Of a stretch of DNA of 64,000 bases, positions 31,101-38,456 are shown piece by piece. Source of the stretch: Mycoavidus sp. HKI (GTDB taxonomy: Bacteria; Pseudomonadota; Gammaproteobacteria; Burkholderiales; Burkholderiaceae); contig NZ_CP076444.2 of the NCBI RefSeq assembly GCF_020023735.2, positions 573,501 through 637,500 of the forward strand. Reading direction: 5' to 3'. Under the pieces are notes generated by a model that saw only the letters and a program-made list of their open reading frames with translations, was not told where the DNA came from and made no database searches. The position numbers were made by a program, and so were the translations under genes. Numbering within the stretch: the stretch's first letter is position 1; each line of letters begins with the position of its first letter.

Positions 31101-34100
31101 CCACGTCTCGAGCAAGAGTTCACGTTCGGCCGGCGCGAGGATATTGACAGTGGCGACAGATCGCTTAGCATCAGCCGTCATCGCCTGCAGCATGATATGC
31201 AGATAGCCGAACTGCCGCTCAATCGTTTGACGATCAAATAGGGCAGTTGCATAACACAATTCCCCGACGATCTCGTCGCCCACCTCTTGTAGACCCAGTT
31301 CGAGATCGAACTTGACAGTATCCTGGTTCAATGCAACTGGCGTGACATCAAGAGCGGGCAAGAGCCACTCGTCCGCCGCGTTGTTTTGCCAAGCAAACAT
31401 GACCTGAAACAGTGGCGTATGGTCCAACTGTCGTGGCGGCTGCACAATCTCGACAACCTGTTCGAAAGGTAGATCCTGATGAGCATAAGTGGTTAGCGTG
31501 CTGTGCTTAACGCGCTTGAGCAGTTCAACTGTATTCGGCTCGCCGGCCAGATCGATACGCAACGCGAGCGTGTTAACGAAAAAGCCAATCAAGGGCTCGA
31601 TCTCAGGGTGGTTGCGATTGGCGCTGGGTGTGCCGATGACAATGTCGTCTTGGCCGGAAAGTCGAGACAGGACCGCGCTCCAGGCGGCCAATACGGTCAT
31701 AAAAAGGGTCACGCCGTGTTCTTGGCTTAAGCGCTTGAGCGAGCGCGTCATCTGCGCATCAAGGCGAATTGGCACTTGAGCCCCGGCAAAGGATTGCTGA
31801 GGTGGACGGGGTCGGTCAGTGGGCAGATCGAGCAGCACCGGCGCATCGGCCAGCGTTGCGCGCCAGTAAGCACTCTGAGTCTGATGCCGCTCACCTGAGA
31901 GCCATTGCCTTTGCCAGGCGGCGTAGTCTGGATATTGGATAGTAAGCGGTGGCAATGGATCGGGTTCACCCGTTTGGTAAGCCGCATACAGTACACTCAA
32001 TTCCTGCAGGACCACACCCTGAGACCAGCCGTCTGAAACGATATGATGCTGCGTCAATAGGAACACGTGTTCATCGTTAGCTAGTTGGATCAGGCGTGCA
32101 CGAATCAGCGGACCCTTTGCCAGATCGAAGGATGCCTGCGTTTCTTCGGCGCTCAAACGCGCTAGCTGCGCATCGGCATCTGGGACTTTACGCAGGTCAT
32201 GCCAACGCGTTGGCAGGCCCGACTTGGGCGCCAGTAGTTGGACCTGGGGCTGGCCATCGACGGTGATGAAGGTCGAGCGTAGTGCTTCGTGGCGCGCAAA
32301 CAAAGTATTCAATGCGTGCTGCCAAGCAACTCGATCCAGAGCCCCGCGCAAGCGGATAGCTAGAGGAATATGATAAGTATCGTTGACGCCATCGAGTTGG
32401 GCTAGAAACCACAGACGTTGCTGAGCGAAAGAAGGAGGCAGGACGTTCTCGCGGGACACAGGTGTGATGGCCGGGAGCGTATTTTGTCCCTGGGTCAGAT
32501 GCTTGTTAACCATCACGGCGAATGTTGAGAGGCGAGGTGAGGCAAACAGTGCTGCCAATGGCAGTTCAGCGCCCAGCTTTGCGACGCGGTTCATCAAGCG
32601 CATAGCGAGCAGCGAATGGCCGCCGAGCGCGAAGAAACTGTCATGGCGGCTGACGCGCTCGACACCGAGCAGCTCGACCCAGATTGTGGCAAGTACGGTC
32701 TCGACCTCGCCTTGCGGGGCTTCATACGCTTGATGAGCAAAAGCGTCATTGTTCGGTGCCGGTAGCGCCCGACGATCAAGCTTACCGTTAGGTGTCAACG
32801 GCAACGTATCCAACCGCACGAAGGCTGCTGGCATCATGTACTCCGGCAAACTGGCCGTGAGGTGCTCGCGTAGTGTATAAGCGAGTTGTTCGTCAGGTTC
32901 TGCCGTGACATAGGCAACTAGGTGTTTATTGCTGTCCTCGCCCAGCGCAAGCACGATGGCTTCGCGCACCTGTGGATGTTCGACTAGGCGCGCCTCGATC
33001 TCACCAAGTTCGATCCGGAAGCCACGAATCTTGACCTGATGGTCATTACGGCCAAGGAACTCCAAATTGCCATCAGGCAGATAGCGGACTAGGTCCCCAG
33101 TCTTGTACATGCGAGCATCTTTATCCTCACTAAATGGATCGCGGAGAAAACGCTCAATGGTTAATTTGGGGCGGTTCAAATAGCCACGTGCGACCCCGTC
33201 CCCGCCAATATATAGCTCACCCACTGCCCCTAGAGGCACTGGCTGGCCATGTGCATCCAATAAATAGAGCCGAGTGTTTGGAATTGGTCGGCCGATGGAG
33301 GACATTGCATTGTTAAGGTAACACCGTGTCGTAGCCCAAACGGTTGCCACGTGAGTTTCTGTCGGGCCATAGGCATTGAAGACGACGCCTCGGTGGATCA
33401 AGTTTTGAAGCAATGTTGTACTCGGCGCTTCACCTGTCAGAATCAGTGTCAGAGGGGTTTTTAGGCTGGGTAAATCCTTACCCTCTTGAAGCAGAGCGGG
33501 GGGTAATATCGCATGAGTGATTTCATATCTATCTAAATAATTCCACAGCGCATCCCGATCAAGGCGGACGGCAGCAGGCGGCAAATACAGGCTCGCGCCA
33601 CAACTTAAGGCTGTGATGATCTCCCAGATACTCACATCGAAACTAGGGGAGGCAAACTGCAAGACCCGGCTGGAAGGGTGAATATCAAAATAGCCCGTCT
33701 GCCCTTGAGCAAGGTTCACAATGACTCGATGCTCAACCATGACACCCTTGGGTATGCCAGTGGACCCGGAGGTATAGATCACGTAAGCAAGATGACGTGA
33801 AGTCAGTTCACGGACTTGCAGATTGGTGATGGGCAATGGCGGCAAGTTATTCGGATCAAGCACCTTTAATGAGGCAAGCGTTGCCTCGCCTAGTGTAGCG
33901 CGGCCAATCGCATCAGCAAGCAGAATGGTTGGCCTTGCATCGGCGAGGATGTGCGTAAGACGCTCGCTTGGATACGCCGGATCGAGTGGCACATAAGCGC
34001 CCCCTGCTTTTAAAATCGCCAGTAGCCCGACTAGCATCGCTGGTGAGCGTTCGACACAGATCGCCACGCACGTATCTGGTTGAACACCTAATTCAATCAG

Positions 34101-37100
34101 CTGATGCGCAAGACGGTTCGCACGCGCATTGAGTTCGGCATAGCTCAATATTTGATCTTCGTACACTAGTGCAGTGGTCTGTGGCGTGCAAGCCACCTGC
34201 TCTTCAAACAACTGATGAATGCATTGCTGTTCCAGATACGGTGTTGCTGTTGCATTCCACGTCTCGAGTAAAAGTGCTCGCTCGCTTGGCGTGAGGATAT
34301 CAACAGCGGTAACAGATCGCTTGGCATCGGTCACCATCGCTTGCAACATTGCATGCAAATAACCAACCTGCCGCTCAATCGTCTGACGATCAAACAGGGC
34401 GGTTGCATAACATAATTCCCCGGCGATCTCGTCGCTCACCTCTTGTATATGCAGTTCAAGATCAAACCGAATAACGTCATTGCTCAATGCGACTGATATC
34501 GCTTCTAGTGCAGGCAGGCACCATTCGCCCACCTCGTTGTTTTGCCAAGCGAACATGACCTGGAATAGAGGGGTATGATCCAGCCTGCGCGGCGGTTGTA
34601 CAATTTCCACCACTTGCTCAAAAGGCAAATCCTGATGGGCTTGAGCGGCAAGTGCGCTACGCTTTACTTGCTCAAGTAATTCAACTGTATTCGGCTCGCC
34701 GGCCAGATCGATACGCAGTGCGAGCGTGTTAACGAAAAAGCCAATCAAGGGCTCGATCTCAGGGTGGTTGCGATTGGCGCTGGGTGTGCCGATGACAATG
34801 TCGTCTTGGCCGGAAAGACGGGACAGGACCGCGCCCCAGGCGGCCAATACGGTCATAAAAAGGGTCACGCCGTGCTCTTGACTCAGGCGTTTGAGCGAGC
34901 GCGTCATCTGTGTATCAAGGCGAATTGGCACTTGAGCCCCGGCAAAGGATTGCTGAGGCGGACGGGGCCGGTCGGTGGGCAGATCGAGCAGCACCGGCGC
35001 ATCGGCCAGCGTTGCGCGCCAGTAAGCACTCTGAGTCCGAAGCCGCTCACCTGAGAGCCATTGTCTTTGCCAGGCCGCGTAGTCTGGATATTGGATAGTA
35101 AGCGGTGGCAATGGATCAGGCTCACTAGCTTGGTAAGCCGCATACAGCGCACTCAATTCCTGTAGGAACACCCCCTGCGACCATCCATCTGAAACGATAT
35201 GGTGCTGCGTCAATAGGAACACGTGTTCATCGTCAGCGAGTTGGATCAAACACGCTCGAATCAGCGGACCCTTTGCCAGATCGAACGATGCCTGCGTTTC
35301 TTCGGCGCTCAAACGCGCTAGCTGCACATCAGCATCTGGGGCTTTACGCAGGTCATGCCAGCGCGTTGGCAGGCACGACTTGGGGGTCAGTAGTTGGACC
35401 TGGGGTTGGCCATCGACGGTGATGAAGATCGAGCGCAGCGCCTCGTGGCGCGCAAACAAGCTATTCAATGCGTGCTGCCAAGCAGCCCGATCCAGAGCCC
35501 CGCGCAAGCGAATGGCCAGGGACATATGGTAGGTGTCGCTAACGCCATCGAGCTGGGCCAGAAACCACAGGCGTTGCTGGGCGAACGACAGTGGCAGGGC
35601 GTCCTCGCGGGATACAGGTGTGATCGCCGGGAGCGTATTGTGTCCTTGGGTTAGACGCTGGTTAACCAGCGCGGCGAACGCGGCGAGGCTGGGTGAGGCA
35701 AACAGTGCTGCCAATGGCAGTTCAGCGCCCAGCGTTGCGACGCGATTCATCAGGCGCACGGCGAGCAGCGAATGGCCACCGAGTGCGAAGAAACTGTCGT
35801 GACGGCCGACGCGCTCGACACCGAGCAGCTCAGTCCAGATCGCGGCAAGTGCGCTCTCAATCTCGCCTTGTGGCGCTTCATACGCTTGACGGGCAAAGGC
35901 TTCATCGGCTGGTGCTGGCAGTGCGCGGCGGTCGAGCTTGCCATTGGGCGTGAGCGGGAATGCATCGAGGCGCACAAAAGCAGCAGGCACCATATACTCA
36001 GGCAACTCAGCCGCGAGGTGTGCGCGTAGTGTATGGGCAAGCTGTTCGTCGGGTTCAGCCACCACATAGGCGACGAGCCGCTTGTCGCTGTGCTCACCCA
36101 GCGCGAGCACGACGGCTTCACGCACCAGCGGATGTTCGACGAGGTACGTCTCGATTTCGCCAGGCTCAATCCGAAAGCCCCGAATTTTAATCTGATAGTC
36201 GATTCGACCTAGGTACTCGAGCTGGCCATCTGGGCGCCATCTTGCCAAATCGCCCGTTCTGTAGAGCCGCTCACTTTGCCCAAACGGGTTCGCTATAAAA
36301 CGCTCGGCGCTCAACATAGGTCGGTTGAAATAGCCGCGCGCCAGGCCTGCGCCAGCAATATACAGTTCGCCTATTGCGCCCCGTGGCACGGGCTCCAGAT
36401 GTCGATCGAGCACATACACCCGTGCATTTGACAGAGGTTGGCCGATCGGCACAATACCGTTTGCTTGAGGCACTGCCGTGAACCACGTTGAAGTCATGGT
36501 GCATTCGGTCGGACCGTATTGATTGACTACGGTTACCTGAGCACCGAGCGTCTTTTGCACTTGAGCGCACAAATCCGCCTCTAGTGGTTCACCGCTCGTC
36601 AAAATGGTGCGTAAGGTATGGCCCATTGACTGGTTCTCGGCAGCCTGGCATAAGCTGCGCAGAAAACTCGGCGTGATACTGAGTAATTTCGTGACGGACC
36701 GTGCGTTAATCACGGACACATAGGTGTACGGTTCTTTGGCTTGCGCAGTTGGCACCAGCACTGTTCGTCCACCTGCTGCAAGTGGGCCGAGTAGATCACG
36801 CACGGAAGCGTCAAAGGCAAGGCTCGCGACATTCAAGACCACATCGGTCGCCGTAAGGTCGTAATGGCGGATTAGAAAGTTCAAATAGTTAGCCGCGCCG
36901 CCATGTCGGGTCATGACGCCTTTGGGCTTGCCCGTTGAACCCGATGTAAATGTGATATAGGCGAGATTGTCAGGCGTCACGCCGCTTATTGGTAGGGTCT
37001 CGGGCTGAGTTGTGATTTGAGCCCAGTCTGTATCCAGACACACGTACTGAGCATGGGTTTGCGGCAGTTTCCCCTCAAGGTGTGACTGGCCAACTAACAC

Positions 37101-38345
37101 CGTGACGCGAGCATCTTCCAATATGTAAGCGATGCGCTCAGGCGGATAACTCGGGTCCAGCGGCAAATAAGCGCCGCCCGCCTTCAAGATACCCAATAAT
37201 CCCACCACCATTTCGAAGGAGCGCTCGGCGCACAACCCCACCACCTCTTCTGGCCCAATCCCCAATGCGCGAAGATGATGCGCCAGTTGATTGGCGCGTG
37301 CATTGAGTTCGGCATAACTCAATACTTGATCCTCATATATGATCGCGGTGGCTTCTGGCGTACGTGCAACCTGTTCTTCGAATAACTGGTGGAGACACGA
37401 GTGCTCTGGATACAACGTCACCGTCGCGTTCCAGGTATTCAGCAGCAACTCCCGCTCTGCGGGCGGCAACAGGTCCAATTTCCATGCTGGCGTAGTGGTT
37501 CCATCCACATTCAACGACGCCCGGCCTAACTCCTGTAAATGCTCACTCATGCGCTGGACTTGGTCCGCAGCTAAGCGCTTGGCATCATAGACCCAGCGAA
37601 AAGCCCCGCTGGCGTTGACTTGAAGAGTGAGCAGCGCCCCCACTGCGTCAGTGCAGGAGACGAGATGCGATTGTGTGTCATCGGATAACACAGACACAGC
37701 CACCTGCCAAGGGCGAGCCGCCCGTAGCTCCGGTAGGCTACTCAAAGTTGGGTGCCTGGCAATCAAATCCGGTACGAATGTGTGGTGCTGCCCAAGTCGG
37801 GCGTATTCTGCTTCGATAGCGTCAGAGACCGCTGCGTAAGGCTGATCCAAGTCAACGGTGATTTCCATTGGCACTACAGACGCTAAGCCGGCGAGCACTT
37901 TCAACTCGTCTTCGGCGTTATCTACATGCCAACCGATTTGGAATTGAGCGTGTTCTGTGAGGCGAGACAGATAAATGGCTAACGCACTCAATAGCACCGT
38001 CAGTGGCTGACTCGATTGATTTTTTGCTCGCAGTGGCGCACACCATGCACTGGCCAACCATTCAGGTTCGGCACCGCTCTCGCGCTGCTCAAAGGGGAGT
38101 TGCAAAGGCTGTAGGCGCGCCAAGCGGTTTTGCCAGAACGATTCGCTCGGTGCTAGCGTCTTATGAATCTCAGTGATGTCCTTAGACTGCTTCTTTGTGA
38201 GCTTAGGCAGGCGCTTGCTCGGGTGAAGCCCGGCTTGTGTCGCCACAGCTTCGGCAAGTAGCTGTCCATTTTGCTTCTCGTATACAGGTGAATAAACCTC
38301 ATCCTCCTCGACGAGGTTTTCAAGTTCAGCTATTTGATCGTTCAC
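22146..38345 (-). CDS. Five-module non-ribosomal peptide synthetase
   Basis: 5399 residues, GTG start with AAGGAG six bases before. Domain order (approximate residues): partial condensation 45-300 lacking HHxxxDG; A1 320-800 with T1 at 858; C2 (HHIVSDG at 1047), A2, T2 at 1910; C3 (HHIVSDG at 2100), A3, T3 at 2972; C4 (HHLVGDH at 3192), A4, T4 at 4047; C5 (HHIVSDG at 4238), A5, T5 at 5096; thioesterase 5150-5395 with GWSFGG near 5230. All A domains keep the TSGSTG loop and the NGK lysine, and all T domains have GGHSLL. Pocket residues aligned by eye to GrsA are A1 DARSLSQMTK, A2 DVWIITAVAK, A3 DAGDMSVISK, A4 DAFWIGGTFK (matches Val) and A5 DASTIAAVCK (Tyr-like); A1-A3 are not recognised. There is no epimerase or N-methylation domain. 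One pentapeptide, released by hydrolysis or cyclisation, is expected. The product is unknown. Confidence 0.96.
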   Translation of the reverse strand: MNDQIAELENLVEEDEVYSPVYEKQNGQLLAEAVATQAGLHPSKRLPKLTKKQSKDITEIHKTLAPSESFWQNRLARLQPLQLPFEQRESGAEPEWLASAWCAPLRAKNQSSQPLTVLLSALAIYLSRLTEHAQFQIGWHVDNAEDELKVLAGLASVVPMEITVDLDQPYAAVSDAIEAEYARLGQHHTFVPDLIARHPTLSSLPELRAARPWQVAVSVLSDDTQSHLVSCTDAVGALLTLQVNASGAFRWVYDAKRLAADQVQRMSEHLQELGRASLNVDGTTTPAWKLDLLPPAERELLLNTWNATVTLYPEHSCLHQLFEEQVARTPEATAIIYEDQVLSYAELNARANQLAHHLRALGIGPEEVVGLCAERSFEMVVGLLGILKAGGAYLPLDPSYPPERIAYILEDARVTVLVGQSHLEGKLPQTHAQYVCLDTDWAQITTQPETLPISGVTPDNLAYITFTSGSTGKPKGVMTRHGGAANYLNFLIRHYDLTATDVVLNVASLAFDASVRDLLGPLAAGGRTVLVPTAQAKEPYTYVSVINARSVTKLLSITPSFLRSLCQAAENQSMGHTLRTILTSGEPLEADLCAQVQKTLGAQVTVVNQYGPTECTMTSTWFTAVPQANGIVPIGQPLSNARVYVLDRHLEPVPRGAIGELYIAGAGLARGYFNRPMLSAERFIANPFGQSERLYRTGDLARWRPDGQLEYLGRIDYQIKIRGFRIEPGEIETYLVEHPLVREAVVLALGEHSDKRLVAYVVAEPDEQLAHTLRAHLAAELPEYMVPAAFVRLDAFPLTPNGKLDRRALPAPADEAFARQAYEAPQGEIESALAAIWTELLGVERVGRHDSFFALGGHSLLAVRLMNRVATLGAELPLAALFASPSLAAFAALVNQRLTQGHNTLPAITPVSREDALPLSFAQQRLWFLAQLDGVSDTYHMSLAIRLRGALDRAAWQHALNSLFARHEALRSIFITVDGQPQVQLLTPKSCLPTRWHDLRKAPDADVQLARLSAEETQASFDLAKGPLIRACLIQLADDEHVFLLTQHHIVSDGWSQGVFLQELSALYAAYQASEPDPLPPLTIQYPDYAAWQRQWLSGERLRTQSAYWRATLADAPVLLDLPTDRPRPPQQSFAGAQVPIRLDTQMTRSLKRLSQEHGVTLFMTVLAAWGAVLSRLSGQDDIVIGTPSANRNHPEIEPLIGFFVNTLALRIDLAGEPNTVELLEQVKRSALAAQAHQDLPFEQVVEIVQPPRRLDHTPLFQVMFAWQNNEVGEWCLPALEAISVALSNDVIRFDLELHIQEVSDEIAGELCYATALFDRQTIERQVGYLHAMLQAMVTDAKRSVTAVDILTPSERALLLETWNATATPYLEQQCIHQLFEEQVACTPQTTALVYEDQILSYAELNARANRLAHQLIELGVQPDTCVAICVERSPAMLVGLLAILKAGGAYVPLDPAYPSERLTHILADARPTILLADAIGRATLGEATLASLKVLDPNNLPPLPITNLQVRELTSRHLAYVIYTSGSTGIPKGVMVEHRVIVNLAQGQTGYFDIHPSSRVLQFASPSFDVSIWEIITALSCGASLYLPPAAVRLDRDALWNYLDRYEITHAILPPALLQEGKDLPSLKTPLTLILTGEAPSTTLLQNLIHRGVVFNAYGPTETHVATVWATTRCYLNNAMSSIGRPIPNTRLYLLDAHGQPVPLGAVGELYIGGDGVARGYLNRPKLTIERFLRDPFSEDKDARMYKTGDLVRYLPDGNLEFLGRNDHQVKIRGFRIELGEIEARLVEHPQVREAIVLALGEDSNKHLVAYVTAEPDEQLAYTLREHLTASLPEYMMPAAFVRLDTLPLTPNGKLDRRALPAPNNDAFAHQAYEAPQGEVETVLATIWVELLGVERVSRHDSFFALGGHSLLAMRLMNRVAKLGAELPLAALFASPRLSTFAVMVNKHLTQGQNTLPAITPVSRENVLPPSFAQQRLWFLAQLDGVNDTYHIPLAIRLRGALDRVAWQHALNTLFARHEALRSTFITVDGQPQVQLLAPKSGLPTRWHDLRKVPDADAQLARLSAEETQASFDLAKGPLIRARLIQLANDEHVFLLTQHHIVSDGWSQGVVLQELSVLYAAYQTGEPDPLPPLTIQYPDYAAWQRQWLSGERHQTQSAYWRATLADAPVLLDLPTDRPRPPQQSFAGAQVPIRLDAQMTRSLKRLSQEHGVTLFMTVLAAWSAVLSRLSGQDDIVIGTPSANRNHPEIEPLIGFFVNTLALRIDLAGEPNTVELLKRVKHSTLTTYAHQDLPFEQVVEIVQPPRQLDHTPLFQVMFAWQNNAADEWLLPALDVTPVALNQDTVKFDLELGLQEVGDEIVGELCYATALFDRQTIERQFGYLHIMLQAMTADAKRSVATVNILAPAERELLLETWNATAAPYPAHQCLHQLFEEQVEQTPDATALVYEDRTISYAELNARANRLAHHLRGLGVQPNSRVALYAQPSVEMVVGMLATLKSGGAYVPLDPNYPAKRLTDMVTDSAPVVLLSIGAPHAAVVQCLRADVPVLDLQTDVAQWKRRSSRNPSPHKLTLSAEHLAYVIYTSGSTGRPKGVMVQHRGVVNLVTAMAERLDLSPQDRILQFSSLSFDASVGEVFVTLTQGAALVLRTDAWLTGAQQFWSLCEANRVSVMDLPTQFWTQLAQEKVPVADSARVIMISGDALSASARSAWFASTGYRPRLLNVYGPTETTISTTVHEVTADDCRWRTIGRPIANTRIYILDTSMQLTPVGVAGELYIGGIGVARGYLNRPELTAERFLPDPFSDRADAWMYKTGDLVRYLPDGNLEFLGRNDHQVKIRGFRIEPGEIEARLVEHPQVRDAAVLALGEGSDKRLIAYIVADPDEQLASTLRSHLATRLPEYMMPAAFVRLDTMPLTPNGKLDRRALPEPDDGAFARQAYEAPQGEIEATLASIWAELLGVERISRHDSFFALGGHSLLAVQMIERLRRLNLAVSVRALFDTPTLSVLAQSLSQHRAVATPPNLITPDIAALTPNLLPLIDLTQAEVDCIVEQTPGGVANIQDIYALSPLQDGILFHHLLATKGDPYLLAAQMAFANRTLLDRYLDAVQQVVNRHDILRTAFVWESLSKPAQVVWRRAPLSITELSLDPVNGPITEQLIQSFDPHHYRINLTQAPLTRFVIAQDSDDRWLLIELQHHLVGDHSTLEETRIEIQAFLEGRGDTLPPPQPFRNLVAQARLGISQESHERFFTEMLAEVDEPTLPFGLAEVHRDGAQVTESHCMLPQDLNNRLRTQAKRLDVSLASLCHLAWGQVLARTSGQQRVVFGTVLFGRMQAGEGADHALGLFINTLPLRIDLNCRSVQDSVRQTQTHLAALLEHEHASLALAQRCSGVPAGTPLFSALLNYRHNTIPLSESLTASGIEFLGAQERTNYPFTLSVEDFGNALGLTAQVVEPLDPVRMCNYMQQTLKSLVEALEHAPDMPVWQLEVLPNEERECLLQTWNATEQDYPKHRCIHQLFEQRVERTPNTTALVYKGQVLSYAELNMHANYIAHQLIELGVQPGDYIATLLERSVELVATQLAILKAGAVYVPIDPQAPVERQTWIVADCAACLLITDAYTEVPANLLTPLLRLNLSNVNETDTASTNLNPVRSNLDPAYVMYTSGSTGTSKGVLVPHRAIARLVINNDYADIGANDRVAFAANPAFDASTFEVWAPLLNGGTLVVIDRDTVLTPDSFVQTLQEKSINIMWLTVGLFNQLAEVLEPVFPQLKTLIVGGDVLDANVIAQVLRHGPPQRLLNGYGPTESTTFATTYRIISLPEDGRSIPIGQPIANTQVYLLDTYGQPVPLGAIGELYVGGAGVACGYLNSPELTAERFLPDPFSDIENARMYKTGDLARYLPDGNLEFLGRNDHQIKLRGFRIEPGEIEARLVEYPQVREAVVLALGKDSDKRLIAYVVAELDEQLASTLRSHLATRLPEYMMPAAFVRLDALPLTPNGKLDRRALPAPNDEAFARQAYEAPQGEIESALAAIWTELLGVKRISRHDSFFTLGGHSLLAVRLMNRVAMLGAELPLAALFASPSLAAFAALVNQRLTQGQNTLPAITPVSREDALPLSFAQQRLWFLAQFDGVSDTYHIPMAIRLYGALDRAAWQHALNTLFARHEALRSIFITADGQPQVQLLASELGLPMHWHDLRGDPNANVQLDVLSAKEAQAPFDLAKGPLIRTCLIQLADDEHVFLLTQHHIVSDGWSQGVFLQELSALYTAYQAGEPDPLPPLTIQYPDYAAWQRQWLSGERLQIQSAYWRTTLADAPVLLDLPTDRPRPPQQSFAGAQVPVRLDAQMTRLLKCLSQEHGVTLFMTLLAAWSAVLSRLSGQGDFIIGTPSANRNHREIEPLIGFFVNTLALRIDLAGEPNTVELLKRVKHSTLAAQAHQDLPFEQVVEIVQPPRKLDHTPLFQVMFAWQNNEADEWCLPALEVTSAALNHDTVKFDLELGLQEVGDEIVGELCYATALFDRQTIERQVGYLHVMLQAMTADAKRSVATIDILAPAERTLLLETWNETVAPYPENQCIHQLFEAQVERTPQATALVYEDQVLTYTELNMRANCLAHQLIELGVQPDARVAICVERSPAMVLGLLAILKAGGAYVPLDPAYPSERLAHILADAAPSILLADAIGRAVLGEAVLASLTVLDPHRLPQSSIANPQVSELTSRHLAYVIYTSGSTGIPKGVMVEHRSLVNLAQAQTTYFGVRPSSRVLQFASLSFDASVSEIFMALGCGAGLYLPPDSSRLDRNELWDYLARYAITHLTLPPALLQDGQDLPSLSTSLTLILAGETPSTTLLQTLLSQGVIFNAYGPTETTVCATAWRCSPNFSSEVVPIGRPIANTQLYLLDTHGQPVPLGAVGELYIGGAGVVRGYLNRPELTAERFLPDPFSNRENTRMYKTGDLARYLPDGNLVFLGRNDHQIKIRGFRIEPAEIEARLVEHPQVRDALVLALGKSSNKRLVAYVVAEPDEQLASTLRSHLSTRLPEYMMPAAFVRLDALPLTPNGKLDRRALPAPDDEAFAHQAYEAPQGDIETALAAIWAELLGVERISRHDSFFALGGHSLLAMQMISHIRAKLGVEVALRALFGAPTIAGLAQCLLKPEGVQGDSFDVLFPIQPKGTRPPLFCVHSAAGLSWSYIGLSKHLDMDQPIYGLQARGLNGAGAPAETIDAMASDYIKQIRRIQPNGPYYLLGWSFGGHVAHNIATQLEQQGEKVALLAFLDSYPNCSQLVDEPAMDLENDYIDFFARYSDENTPNAGEYLWEKTRDAIKNNILLAKSFSPLIYCGDVLLFRATIPTDESIQLASPDLWKPYVLGNIEIYDIHCKHSDMDRPAPISEIGRILAQKLGKLMKDRPPQSKRRL

Positions 38346-38456
38346 ATCAGCTCCTTGCGCTCAATGAGCGAGTTTTATGTTGTTCTGTCTTTAACTGTCT
38401 TTAATATAGAGTTATCTATTATTGATTGCGCTTGCTATCAACATAAATGGATTGCT

